In this document: positions 35,314 to 43,373 of the stretch, in pieces
How the letters are laid out: every line of letters begins with the position of its first letter
How positions within the stretch are numbered: the stretch's first letter is position 1
NCBI RefSeq assembly: GCF_030385785.1
Contig: NZ_JAUEDK010000004.1
Coordinates: 117,836-181,835, forward strand
Reading direction: 5' to 3'
Source of the DNA: Crenobacter oryzisoli
GTDB taxonomy: Bacteria > Pseudomonadota > Gammaproteobacteria > Burkholderiales > Chromobacteriaceae
DNA: 64,000 nucleotides
The notes under the pieces: model-generated
Told to the model about the DNA's origin: nothing
Seen by the model: only the letters and a program-made list of their open reading frames with translations
The model's database searches: none
Made by a program: the position numbers and the translations under genes

Positions 35314-36498
35314 ATGTCCCCCTATCTGTCTGCCGCCGAGGCCGCCGAACGGCTCGGCGTGTCCCGCCAGACCCTGTACGCCTACGTCAGCCGGGGCTTG
35401 CTGCGAGCGCACGACGCCGACGATCCGCGCGAGCGCCGCTATCGCCGCGATGAGGTGGAGCGGCTGGCCACCCAGCGCGCCCGTGGCCGCAAGCCGAAGG
35501 AGGTGGCGAAGGCCGCGCTCGACTGGGGGACGCCTGTGCTGGAGTCGGCGATCACGCTGATCCTGGGCGGGCGGCTCTACTACCGCGGCGAGGACGCCAC
35601 ACGTTTGGCCGAATCCGCCAGCGTCGAGGCGGTCGCCGCCCGGCTGTGGCAGTGTCCGGAGGACTGGGCGTTCGGCGCCGAGCCGCCGCCGTTGCCGGCC
35701 GCCTACCAGGCATTGGCGCCGTCCTACGCCGGACAGGGGCCGCAACAGGCGCTGCTGCCGTTGTTCGTGGTGGCAAGCGGCGACGACGCGACCGCGGTGT
35801 GGCAGCAGGATGCGCAGCGGCAGGCGGCCGGCTGGGGAGAGTTGCTGCGGGTGCTGTTCGCCTGCCTGCTCGGCGCGCCGGTCAGCGGTGCGCCGCTGCA
35901 TGCGCAGTGCGCGGCGGCCTGGGAGCTCGACGCTGCGGGCGCGGCGCTGGTCCGTCAGGCGCTGATCCTGTGTGCCGATCACGAGCTGAATGCATCGAGC
36001 TTTACCGCCCGCTGCGTCGCGTCGACCGGCGCCAGCCTGCGCGCGGTGCTGATCGCAGGGCTGGCGGCGTTGTCCGGCGGTAGGCACGGCGGGATGACGG
36101 CGCGGATCGAGGCATTCTGGGACGAGCTGGGCGACACCGCCGAGCCGCTGTCCCTGCTCAGGCGGCGGCTGGAGCGCGGCGAGAAGCTTCCGGGCTTTGG
36201 CCATCCGCTCTATCCGGACGGCGATGTGCGGGCGGCGCAGTTGCTGGCTGGCATCCTGCCGCAGCGGCCGCACTGGCAGGCGCTGGTCGATGCGGTCGAG
36301 CAGCTGACCGGCCAGCGCCCGTCGATCGATTTCGCACTGGTGGTGCTGCGCCGGCATCTGTGCCTGCCGGAAGGGACGGCGTTCGGGCTGTTTGCCTGCG
36401 GCCGGGCAATAGGCTGGATCGCCCATGCGTTGGAACAACGCGCCGACGGGCAGCTGATCCGCCCGCGTGCCGCCTATGTCGGGCCGCTGCCGGGCTGA
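35314..36498 (+). CDS. Citrate synthase family protein with N-terminal HTH
   Basis: 394 residues. Residues 1-60 are an excisionase/MerR-like helix-turn-helix (YLSAAEAAERLGVSRQTLYAYVSRGLLRAHDADDPRERRYRRDEVERLA). The rest is a citrate synthase fold: LILCADHELNASSFTARCVASTGASLRAVLIAGLAALSGGRHGGMTARIE and GEKLPGFGHPLYPDGDVRA, which contain counterparts of both catalytic histidines; IDFALVVLRRHL carries the aspartate region. The substrate-entry loop reads GGRHGGM instead of the usual GPLHGGA. The fusion suggests either a DNA-binding enzyme or a metabolite-sensing regulator using a synthase fold. TGGAG lies 8 bases before ATG 35314. Confidence 0.88.
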   Translation: MSPYLSAAEAAERLGVSRQTLYAYVSRGLLRAHDADDPRERRYRRDEVERLATQRARGRKPKEVAKAALDWGTPVLESAITLILGGRLYYRGEDATRLAESASVEAVAARLWQCPEDWAFGAEPPPLPAAYQALAPSYAGQGPQQALLPLFVVASGDDATAVWQQDAQRQAAGWGELLRVLFACLLGAPVSGAPLHAQCAAAWELDAAGAALVRQALILCADHELNASSFTARCVASTGASLRAVLIAGLAALSGGRHGGMTARIEAFWDELGDTAEPLSLLRRRLERGEKLPGFGHPLYPDGDVRAAQLLAGILPQRPHWQALVDAVEQLTGQRPSIDFALVVLRRHLCLPEGTAFGLFACGRAIGWIAHALEQRADGQLIRPRAAYVGPLPG

Positions 36499-36504
36499 AC
36501 CGGC

Positions 36505-36605
36505 TTAGAGTCTGTTCAGAATCTGTCGCGAGTGGCCCTTGGCGGGGTGAAGGGCCGCGCATGAGCCCCGATCAGGGATACGCAGCAAGAGATGAATAGG
36601 CTCTC
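36505..36605. repeat. MITE-like repeat, about 101 bp
   Basis: Ends TTAGAGTCTGTTCAGAATCT (36505-36524) and AGATGAATAGGCTCT (36590-36604) are imperfect inverted copies, related to the ends at 9365-9511. No gene inside. Its right end overlaps the stop codon of the next gene. Confidence 0.6.
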
Positions 36606-37377
36606 AGGGTTCGGTGACCGGCAGCAACATCACCAGCTTCAGGTCGCGCCGGGTGGCCGGGTAGAAGGTGGCCTGCTCGAACGCCAGCCGGCCGTGTTCG
36701 GGATGATGGAATAGCCGCAAGCCGCCTGCGCGCTCGGTCACGTCATAGTCCTGCCAGAATGCGGCGAAGTCGGCGCTGGCGGCAGCGAGCTGGGCGACCA
36801 GCCCCTCGATCGCCGCGTCGTCGATATGGCGGCCGCAGTCGGCGCGGAACTCCGCCGCCAGCCGGCGCGCCCGGTACGGCCAGTCGTCAATCAGCGTGCG
36901 CGCTACCGGTGACAGGAAGGTGAACGCGAGCAGATTGGGGGCGGCCTCGCCACGGTCCAGCCAGCCGGTGAACAGCGCGGCGGCGGCGTCGTTCCAGGCC
37001 AGCGCGTTCCACTGCCGGTCGAGCACGTAGGCTGGCGTGCTGATCTGGGCGACGCTGCGCAGTACCGCATCGGCGGCGCTGTTGCGCTCCGGCTCGCTGG
37101 CCGGGTCTAGCTTGCCGGCCAGCGTGAACAGGTAGTGGCGTTCGGCCGCGGTCAGCTGTAGTGCTTCGGCCAGCCTGGCCAGCGTGTCCGGCGACGGCGA
37201 CACCGGCCGGCCTTGTTCCAGCCAAGTGATCCAGGTCGGGCTGACCGCGCACAGCTGCGCCAGCTCCTCGCGGCGCAGCCCGGGGGTGCGACGCCGGCCG
37301 ATGGCGCGCACGCCGGCGTCTTCTGGGCGCAGCCGCTCGCGGTGTTTGCGGATGAATTCGCCAAGGTTGTTGGACAT
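36604..37377 (-). CDS. HTH regulator with MmyB-like ligand domain
   Basis: 257 residues. XRE-type helix-turn-helix at about 8-70 (LGEFIRKHRERLRPEDAGVRAIGRRRTPGLRREELAQLCAVSPTWITWLEQGRPVSPSPDTLARLAEAL) and the MmyB-like PAS-related domain at about 95-255 (PAYVLDRQWNALAWNDAAAALF, LLAFTFLSPVARTLIDDWPYRARRLAAEFRADCG). This family usually controls one divergent gene; here that is the methyltransferase at 37494. Start ATG 37377 was preferred to a TTG 27 bases upstream. The TGA stop (36604-36606) falls in the end of a MITE-like repeat, which may have replaced the original C-terminus. Confidence 0.9.
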   Translation of the reverse strand: MSNNLGEFIRKHRERLRPEDAGVRAIGRRRTPGLRREELAQLCAVSPTWITWLEQGRPVSPSPDTLARLAEALQLTAAERHYLFTLAGKLDPASEPERNSAADAVLRSVAQISTPAYVLDRQWNALAWNDAAAALFTGWLDRGEAAPNLLAFTFLSPVARTLIDDWPYRARRLAAEFRADCGRHIDDAAIEGLVAQLAAASADFAAFWQDYDVTERAGGLRLFHHPEHGRLAFEQATFYPATRRDLKLVMLLPVTEP

Positions 37378-37493
37378 GGGAAACTCGCTGACGGGTAGTG
37401 CCAAATACTAGGATAGGGTGCAGTCTTGTTCCAGTATTTTGCCGTGCCTATGCTGGCTTCATCGTCACCGTTCAACCCAGGAAGGAATTCTCG

Positions 37494-38258
37494 ATGGATC
37501 TGCAGAATCTGGTGCAGCAGCAATTCGGCAATACCGCCCGCAACTACCTGAGCAGCACCGTGCACGCGCAAGGCACCGATCTGGCGCGCCTCACAGCGTT
37601 GGCCAAACGGCTGGGGCCGGAGCGCGTGCTGGATCTGGGCTGTGGGGCCGGCCACGCCAGTTTCGCGGTAGCGGCGGGGGGCGCCCGCGCCGTGGTCGCC
37701 TACGACCTGTCGGCCGAGATGCTGGCGGTGGTGGCCACTGCGGCGACGGAACGCGGTCATAGCCAGATCGCCACCCTACAGGGGCCGGTCGAGGCGCTAC
37801 CGTTCGCCGACGGCGAGTTCGACCTGGTGGTGACGCGCTTTTCGGCGCATCACTGGCTCGACATGGGCCGGGCGCTCGCCGAGGCGGCACGGGTGCTGGC
37901 ACCGGGCGGCACGCTGGTGGTGATCGACGTTGTCGCGCCGGAGACACCGCTCTACGACACGGTGCTACAGACTATCGAGCTGCTGCGCGACGCTTCGCAT
38001 GTGCGCGACTACCGGGTGTCGGAATGGCGTGCGATGCTGACGGCGGCGGGTCTCGACGTGCAGGGCAGCGATAGCTGGAAGCTGCCGCTGGCGTTCGACA
38101 GCTGGGTGGTGCGCATCGGCACGCCGCCGGGCCGGGTAGCGGCGCTGCGTGAAACCTTTGCGGCGTTGACGCGCGAGGCTCGCGACTACTTTGCCGTCAC
38201 CGCCGACGACTCGTTCAGCAGCGACACCGCCTGGATCGAGGCACGCCGCGCGAACTGA
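37494..38258 (+). CDS. SAM-dependent class I methyltransferase
   Basis: 254 residues. SAM-binding motif I VLDLGCGAGHASFAVA, then AVVAYDLSAEMLAVV, motif FDLVVTRFSAHHWLDMGRALAEAARVLAPGGTLVVIDVV. UbiE/YcgJ-like; substrate unknown. CAGGAAGGA precedes ATG 37494. The divergent MmyB-type regulator upstream is the probable controller; the 116-base gap should hold both promoters. A perfect hairpin terminator follows. Confidence 0.9.
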   Translation: MDLQNLVQQQFGNTARNYLSSTVHAQGTDLARLTALAKRLGPERVLDLGCGAGHASFAVAAGGARAVVAYDLSAEMLAVVATAATERGHSQIATLQGPVEALPFADGEFDLVVTRFSAHHWLDMGRALAEAARVLAPGGTLVVIDVVAPETPLYDTVLQTIELLRDASHVRDYRVSEWRAMLTAAGLDVQGSDSWKLPLAFDSWVVRIGTPPGRVAALRETFAALTREARDYFAVTADDSFSSDTAWIEARRAN

Positions 38259-38280
38259 TCGCGGCATCGCTCAGAATGGA

Positions 38281-38306
38281 CAAAGCCCCGAATGTTCGGG
38301 GCTTTG
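38281..38306 (+). terminator. Hairpin terminator after the methyltransferase
   Basis: Perfect stem CAAAGCCCCGAA/TTCGGGGCTTTG; short U-tract only. Confidence 0.7.
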
Positions 38307-38395
38307 TCGTGTGTTAAGGAAGCCCGGCGGACTTCGCCACCGGTCCGCTCCGCCGCACGCTAGCGAGAGCGGGCAGCCCGTCGGGCTCAAACCAC

Positions 38396-38956
38396 TCAGT
38401 GGTAATAAGGTGGTGGAGGTGGATAGCTGCCAGGTGGAGGCGGGTAGCCGTAGTTAGCCGGCGGCGGATAGCTGCCCGGCGGGGGCGGCGGGTAGCCGCC
38501 GTAGCCATAATCGCCACGGCTGCCCATGCCGCCATACACCGGCACTTTCTCTCCCTTGGCATACATGCACTGCACGTAGCTGTTGTCGTATCGGCGTTGC
38601 GTCATCGCACCGGCGGCTTGTGCGCTACCGGTGCCGGCAGCGCTGCCAAGCAGCAGGCCGGCGCCGGCGCCGGCCTGTGCGCCTTGATGGTTGCCGCCGA
38701 GCAAGGCGCCGGCTGCCGCACCGACTGCAGTGCCGACCGCAGCACTGGCTAGGCCGCTATTGACCGCGTTGTTGTTGGCGGTCTGCCCCCCGCCCTGATA
38801 CAGCGCGTATTGGCGGCATTCCATATCGTCCTGGCGGAACTGCTCGAAGCTCTTGTTATTGCCGGGCAGCGCCATCACGCTCGGCCCGGTGGGTACCGTG
38901 GTACAGGCGGCCAGCACTGGCAGGCATAGCGCGCTCAGCAGTAGTTTACGGTTCAT
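38396..38956 (-). CDS. Glycine-zipper lipoprotein
   Basis: 186 residues. Signal peptide with lipobox LAAC (MNRKLLLSALCLPVLAAC), so an Lgt substrate. The middle contains a glycine-zipper membrane-inserting segment (SAAVGTAVGAAAGALLGGNHQGAQAGAGAGLLLGSAAGTG) and conserved cysteines in FRQDDMECRQYALYQ and NSYVQCMYAKGEKVP. The tail is repetitive proline-tyrosine-glycine (YPPPPPGSYPPP). Glycine-zipper lipoproteins of this type are common and mostly uncharacterised. It follows another exported proline-rich gene on the same strand. Confidence 0.85.
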   Translation of the reverse strand: MNRKLLLSALCLPVLAACTTVPTGPSVMALPGNNKSFEQFRQDDMECRQYALYQGGGQTANNNAVNSGLASAAVGTAVGAAAGALLGGNHQGAQAGAGAGLLLGSAAGTGSAQAAGAMTQRRYDNSYVQCMYAKGEKVPVYGGMGSRGDYGYGGYPPPPPGSYPPPANYGYPPPPGSYPPPPPYYH

Positions 38957-38970
38957 CTTTCATGTCTCGT

Positions 38971-39309
38971 TCATTGTGGCGGCTGCGGCGTGACCTGTTG
39001 CCATCCGGCTGGGCAAGTCTTGACATAGGGGTAATAGCCTTGCGGGTTATTGCAGTAGTACCAGTAGTTACTGCTGCCCGGCTCGGACGGTGCGTCCTGT
39101 TGCTGTACGTATACCGGCGGAGTGGTAACCACTACGGCCGGCGGTGGGTAGTAATACGGTGGCGGGTAGTAAGGGTATGGGCCAAACCCCCAGATCGGGC
39201 CGACCCCGAATCCGATGACGACGTGGGTGTGGCCGTGCGCTTCGGCTTGCGGCGCGGCCAGTGGGCCGAGCAAGGCCGCGCCAAGTACCAGATAACTGAG
39301 CCATTTCAT
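38971..39309 (-). CDS. Exported proline/tyrosine-rich protein
   Basis: 112 residues with a Sec signal peptide (MKWLSYLVLGAALLGPLAAPQAEA). The mature protein has a HGHTHVVIGFGVGP start, a PYPYYPPPYYYPPP stretch, and a conserved C-terminal module NYWYYCNNPQGYYPYVKTCPAGWQQVTP with two cysteines that probably form a disulfide. This module recurs in small exported proteobacterial proteins of unknown role. It ends 14 bases before the lipoprotein start, so the two are likely one operon. Confidence 0.82.
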   Translation of the reverse strand: MKWLSYLVLGAALLGPLAAPQAEAHGHTHVVIGFGVGPIWGFGPYPYYPPPYYYPPPAVVVTTPPVYVQQQDAPSEPGSSNYWYYCNNPQGYYPYVKTCPAGWQQVTPQPPQ

Positions 39310-39334
39310 GGAACTCTCCTTTGCCCATGGCTGC

Positions 39335-39649
39335 TCACCCCAGTGGGCGTCCGATCTCCTTCTTAAGGCTAGCTGACAGGATGATCTTCTGATTCGGCCA
39401 CAGGGCAGTTGGCTGCAGCCGGCCTGAGTGCGGAGTTCCTGCGTGCAATGTCACCGACGGCCGTTCCGTTGCGTGCACCGACGGGGGGCCAAGCCGCCTC
39501 ATGCGCTCGATCCGGGTCAACGACGCTAGCGCATCGGTCGGTTTGTGAAGCGTGCTGCTGTCGGCACGGCACGGCATGGCAAGTGTGACGGTGGTCGCGC
39601 CCAGCACACCGATAACCAGTCGACTAAGCTGGAAAAACTGTGTGTACAT
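39335..39649 (-). CDS. Small exported hypothetical protein
   Basis: 104 residues, family not recognised. A hydrophobic N-terminus (FFQLSRLVIGVLGATTVTLAMPCRA) looks like a signal peptide, then a polar basic part with one cysteine in the signal region. GGAG sits 6-7 bases before ATG 39649. It lies directly upstream of, and on the same strand as, two other exported genes. Codon bias is weaker than in the neighbours, so it may not be expressed. Confidence 0.45.
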   Translation of the reverse strand: MYTQFFQLSRLVIGVLGATTVTLAMPCRADSSTLHKPTDALASLTRIERMRRLGPPSVHATERPSVTLHAGTPHSGRLQPTALWPNQKIILSASLKKEIGRPLG

Positions 39650-39917
39650 GGCGTGCTCCGTTGCTGTCGGGGATGGGTACTTGTGTTATCCGTCAGCGCT
39701 GTTAAGCAAGTGTGTAGAGGGCCAGGCAATGTGTTTTCAATTGTTAACGGCCCATTGGTGTCGGTCGGAATCCGCCGGGTAGGCGCGTGTCGCGATGGTC
39801 AGGGCAAGTGTTAGCAAGAATGGTAGTAACTATGGTTATATCTTGCTTGGTTTGGTAAATTATCTTAACATTAAGATTTTATAGCTGCCCACGTCCTACG
39901 CCTAGACAGGGTCTCTT

Positions 39918-39966
39918 GCGGCTATCTGTACAACTGCCACCGATGGGCGGTTATGCAGATAGCCGC
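39918..39966 (+). promoter_or_regulatory. Structured 5' leader of the molybdenum hydroxylase operon
   Basis: Outer stem GCGGCTATCTG/CAGATAGCCGC, 11 perfect pairs; inner stem AACTGCC/GGCGGTT with one G-T pair. TTTT follows at 39970-39973, then the ribosome binding site TAAGGAG and ATG 39988. It could be an attenuator or stabilising hairpin. The rest of 39650-39917 is AT-rich promoter-like sequence without a gene. Confidence 0.6.
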
Positions 39967-39987
39967 GAGTTTTGTAAGGAGAAATCC

Positions 39988-42822
39988 ATGGCGAAACTCG
40001 ACCTTTCGCGTCGAAGTTTTCTCAAGGCCAGCGTGATCGCCGGAGTGTCGGTGTATGTCGCCCCACTCGGCGGCAAGGCATTCGCGGCTTTGTTCGAAGA
40101 GAAACTGCTCACCCCGGTCAAGTGGAGTGGCAAGGATGGCAAGGCCCAGTTTCGTATCGACGGCATCGCCAAGGTCACCGGTTCCAAGGTGTTCGCACGC
40201 GATGCGCGTGCGCGCGACATGCCGCACTGGCCCGATCAGCAGTCGCACGCGTTCATCCTGCGTGCGACCCGTGCAGACCGCAGCTACGAGGGCTTCGACC
40301 TGACCTTGCTCGGCGACGAGCTGCAGCCCGACCGTATCGTCACCGCCGAGGATCTGGCGCGCGACGGGGTGAAGTTCCCCGCGTTCTACGGTGAGGACAT
40401 GCTGCTGCCCAAGGGCAAGACCCCGGCCTACCTCGGCCATGCGGTGGCGATCCTGATCTATCACGAGTTTGCCAAGTTTCGTTTCGCCAAGGACACGCTC
40501 AAATTCCACGACGAAGTCATCCGCTACGGCGCCGTCACCGGCCCGCTCGAGCGTGACCCGTGGGGGACGTTCCGCTTCGTGCGCGTCGGCGGCACTACGC
40601 CGTTCGACGACGACGTGTTTTCCAGTCTGAAGAACGCACCGGTGTTCCCGAACATGATGCGCAAGCACCAGCCGGTGTGGCCGGATGGCCAGGAGCACGG
40701 CAAGCTCGGCGAGCAGGGTATGTTCTACGCTGGCAAGATCCAGGACGAGTTGGACCACCCGCCGGCCGACTGGCTGGTGTTCGACCGCGAGTACCACACC
40801 CAGTCGATCGATACTGCGGCACTCGAGCCGGACAATGCCAACTGCTGGTACGACGCCGCCAACCAGGCGCTGCACATGATCGTGCCAAGCCAGGGCCCGC
40901 TCGAGGTGGTGGAGAGCGCTACCGAGCTGATCAACGGGGCCAAGGCGCGTTTCCCGGTCAAGCAGTTGTTCGTGCACCCCTGTTTCACCGTCGGCTACGG
41001 CTCCAAGGACCATTACAACGTGCCGTTCTATGGTCTCGTCTGCGCGCTGTACGGCGACGGCAAACCGGTGCGCCTCGCGTTCGACCGCTACGAGCATTTC
41101 CAGACCTCGATCAAGCGGCATGCCTTCAAGATGCACTACCGCATCGCGGTCGATAAGAAGACCGGCCTTATGCAGGCGTTTAAGGGCGACTTCGAGGCCA
41201 ACGGCGGCGGTCGTGCCAACTTCTCGCCGTCGGTGGCGATGGTCGGCGCGACGGCCGCGCAGTCGGTGTACTACTTCCCGAAGAACGACTTCGCCGCGGT
41301 GGCGATTGCCTCGCGCGCGATCGACGCCGGTTCGGCGCGCGGCTATGGCACGCTGCAGTCGATGGCCGCCACCGAGATGGCGGTCGACGAGATCGCCGAG
41401 AAACTCGGCATGGACCCGATCGACTTCCGCCTGAAGAACGTGCTGAAGTCCGGCATGAAGAACACCCAGGGAGCGATCCCAGCCGGCGCGATCCGCGCCG
41501 ACGAGGTGATGGAAAAGGCCAAGGTGCACCCGATCTGGGCGAACCGCGCGAAGAAGAAGGCCGATTTCGACACCAAGAACCCGGGCCAGCGCTACGGCGT
41601 CGGCTTCGCCTGCGTGCAGAAGGACTTCGGTACCGGCGCCGAATCATCGTTCGCCAAGGTCGAGATCGGCGAGGACGGGACCATCAGCCTGTTTCACACC
41701 GGCAACGAGATCGGCACCGGCATGAGCACCTCGCAGGCGCTGGCTGTGGCGAAGTGGCTGGGCTTCCCGGCTGGCGATGCGCACTTCGGCGTCACCGACT
41801 GGGCCGACCTACCGGTCGTGACCAGTGGCAACCCTTACCTGATGAGCCAGGCCGAGCAGAACAAGGTGTCGGCCAACCCGCGTTGGTCGCCGGCGTACGC
41901 GTCGCCGGCCAGCGCCACTAACTCGGCGTTCTACTACACCCACAGCACCCGTGAGGCGGCGCGCGTGGTGTTCATGCACGGCCTGTGGCCGGCGGCGATG
42001 GCGATCTGGGGGCAGGGCATCGGCGGCGGCCAGGCCGGTCCGCTGGTGGTGCGCGTCGAGGACGCGCGCTGGGTCGACGGCAAGCTGTCGGCCGGCGGTC
42101 TGCAGGCACTGCCGTTCGAGCAACTGGTCAAGAAGGCGCACGAGCTGGGCCTGGTCACCGGCGCGACCGTGCACGTGTTCAACCGCTGGCGCTGGAGCGA
42201 GGCCGACTTCGACATCGCCGGCAAGCCGGTGCGCTTGCCGATCGATGGCCTGTCGCTGAAGTACGGTAGCGGCGCCAAGCCGGCCGACAAGGCGAAGGCG
42301 GCTACCCGCGGCGGCTATCACGTGCTCGACCGCAAGAAGGTCTACATCCCTGACGTGCAGATGAATAACGCTGCCGTGACCTATTACAGCGCGGTCGGGA
42401 CGCTGGTCGAGCTGGCGGTGCACGAGGCGTCCGGCAAGGTCGAGGTGCTCAACCATCATTCGATCATGGAGTGCGGCAGCCAGTTGTCGCCACAGCTGGT
42501 GTCCGGCCAGTTGCAAGGCGGCGTGGCGATGGGCATCGGCCACGCCTTGCACGAGTTTCTGCCGCTGTACGAGGACGGACCGGGCAACGGCACCTGGAAC
42601 TTCAACCGCTATCACGTGCCGCGCGCCAAGGACGTGGTGGTGTGGAAGCAGACCGGCGAGGTGCTGCCACCGGTCACCGAGACCGATCCGCCCAAGGGCA
42701 TCGCCGAAGTGGTGATGATCCCGGTGGTCGGCGCCATCGTGAACGGCATCGCCCACGCCATCGGCCATCGCTTCACCGACTTGCCGGTAACACCCGAAAA
42801 AATCCAGGAGGTTCTGGCATGA
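39988..42822 (+). CDS. Tat-exported molybdenum hydroxylase large subunit
   Basis: 944 residues. Starts MAKLDLSRRSFLKASVIAGVSVYVAPLGGKAFA, a twin-arginine signal, so the folded cofactor-loaded enzyme is exported to the periplasm. The body belongs to the xanthine oxidase family, isoquinoline/aldehyde oxidoreductase branch (IorB/nicotinate dehydrogenase type): GKAQFRIDGIAKVTGSKVFARDAR, DAGSARGYGTLQSMAATEMAVDEIAEKLGMDPIDFRLKN, GNEIGTGMSTSQALAVAKWLG, MECGSQLSPQLVSGQLQGGVAMGIGHALHE and KGIAEVVMIPVVGAIVNGIAHAIGHRFTDLP. First gene of an operon with the 2Fe-2S subunit (ATGA overlap) and a triheme cytochrome. Substrate probably an N-heterocycle or aldehyde. Confidence 0.92.
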   Translation: MAKLDLSRRSFLKASVIAGVSVYVAPLGGKAFAALFEEKLLTPVKWSGKDGKAQFRIDGIAKVTGSKVFARDARARDMPHWPDQQSHAFILRATRADRSYEGFDLTLLGDELQPDRIVTAEDLARDGVKFPAFYGEDMLLPKGKTPAYLGHAVAILIYHEFAKFRFAKDTLKFHDEVIRYGAVTGPLERDPWGTFRFVRVGGTTPFDDDVFSSLKNAPVFPNMMRKHQPVWPDGQEHGKLGEQGMFYAGKIQDELDHPPADWLVFDREYHTQSIDTAALEPDNANCWYDAANQALHMIVPSQGPLEVVESATELINGAKARFPVKQLFVHPCFTVGYGSKDHYNVPFYGLVCALYGDGKPVRLAFDRYEHFQTSIKRHAFKMHYRIAVDKKTGLMQAFKGDFEANGGGRANFSPSVAMVGATAAQSVYYFPKNDFAAVAIASRAIDAGSARGYGTLQSMAATEMAVDEIAEKLGMDPIDFRLKNVLKSGMKNTQGAIPAGAIRADEVMEKAKVHPIWANRAKKKADFDTKNPGQRYGVGFACVQKDFGTGAESSFAKVEIGEDGTISLFHTGNEIGTGMSTSQALAVAKWLGFPAGDAHFGVTDWADLPVVTSGNPYLMSQAEQNKVSANPRWSPAYASPASATNSAFYYTHSTREAARVVFMHGLWPAAMAIWGQGIGGGQAGPLVVRVEDARWVDGKLSAGGLQALPFEQLVKKAHELGLVTGATVHVFNRWRWSEADFDIAGKPVRLPIDGLSLKYGSGAKPADKAKAATRGGYHVLDRKKVYIPDVQMNNAAVTYYSAVGTLVELAVHEASGKVEVLNHHSIMECGSQLSPQLVSGQLQGGVAMGIGHALHEFLPLYEDGPGNGTWNFNRYHVPRAKDVVVWKQTGEVLPPVTETDPPKGIAEVVMIPVVGAIVNGIAHAIGHRFTDLPVTPEKIQEVLA

Positions 42823-43373
42823 GCATTGCCAACAAACCGCTTTCGCTGACCATCAACGGCAAGGCCGTCGGCCCGCTGCTGGTGCCCGAAGGCCTGATGA
42901 TGATCGACTTTCTGCACGAGTACGTCGCGCTGACCGGCTCGCGCCTGGGCTGTGGGCAGGGCGTCTGCCGCGCCTGCGTGGCCATCCTCGACAACCCGGA
43001 CGGCACCAGCGAGGAGATCCGCACCTGTATCACTGGCGCGCATTTCTTCCAGGGCAAGAAGATTCGTACCGTCGAAGCTCACGCCAAGCGCAACGACAAG
43101 GGCGAGGTGGTCGAACTCTCGCCGATCCAGCAGGCCTTCCTCGAGCACTACAGCTTCCAGTGCGGCTACTGCACACCGGGTTTCGTCAACGCCGCCACCG
43201 TGCTGGTCGAGAAGCTCAAGCGCCAGCCGGTCGACAAGGACAAGGTCGAGGAGACCATCACCGACGCGTTGAACGACCACATCTGCCGCTGCACCGGCTA
43301 CGTGCGCTACTACGAGGCGGTGAAGGAGGTGGTGATGAACACCCCGGGTCTGGTGAAAGGGGGCAAGGCATGA
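42819..43373 (+). CDS. (2Fe-2S) small subunit of the molybdenum hydroxylase
   Basis: 184 residues. Two [2Fe-2S] clusters: the plant-ferredoxin-type site GCGQGVCRACVAILDN with a fourth cysteine in IRTCITGA, and the helical site FQCGYCTPGFVNAA with HICRCTGYVRYYEAV. Transfers electrons from the molybdenum centre to the cytochrome subunit. No signal sequence, as expected if it is exported with the Tat-bearing large subunit. ATGA overlaps join it to both neighbours, so the three genes are translationally coupled. Confidence 0.95.
   Translation: MSIANKPLSLTINGKAVGPLLVPEGLMMIDFLHEYVALTGSRLGCGQGVCRACVAILDNPDGTSEEIRTCITGAHFFQGKKIRTVEAHAKRNDKGEVVELSPIQQAFLEHYSFQCGYCTPGFVNAATVLVEKLKRQPVDKDKVEETITDALNDHICRCTGYVRYYEAVKEVVMNTPGLVKGGKA

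Noticed and set aside
39335..39649. Treating the small exported frame as certain
   Set aside because: Signal-like start and ribosome binding site are present but there is no family match; kept only at low confidence.
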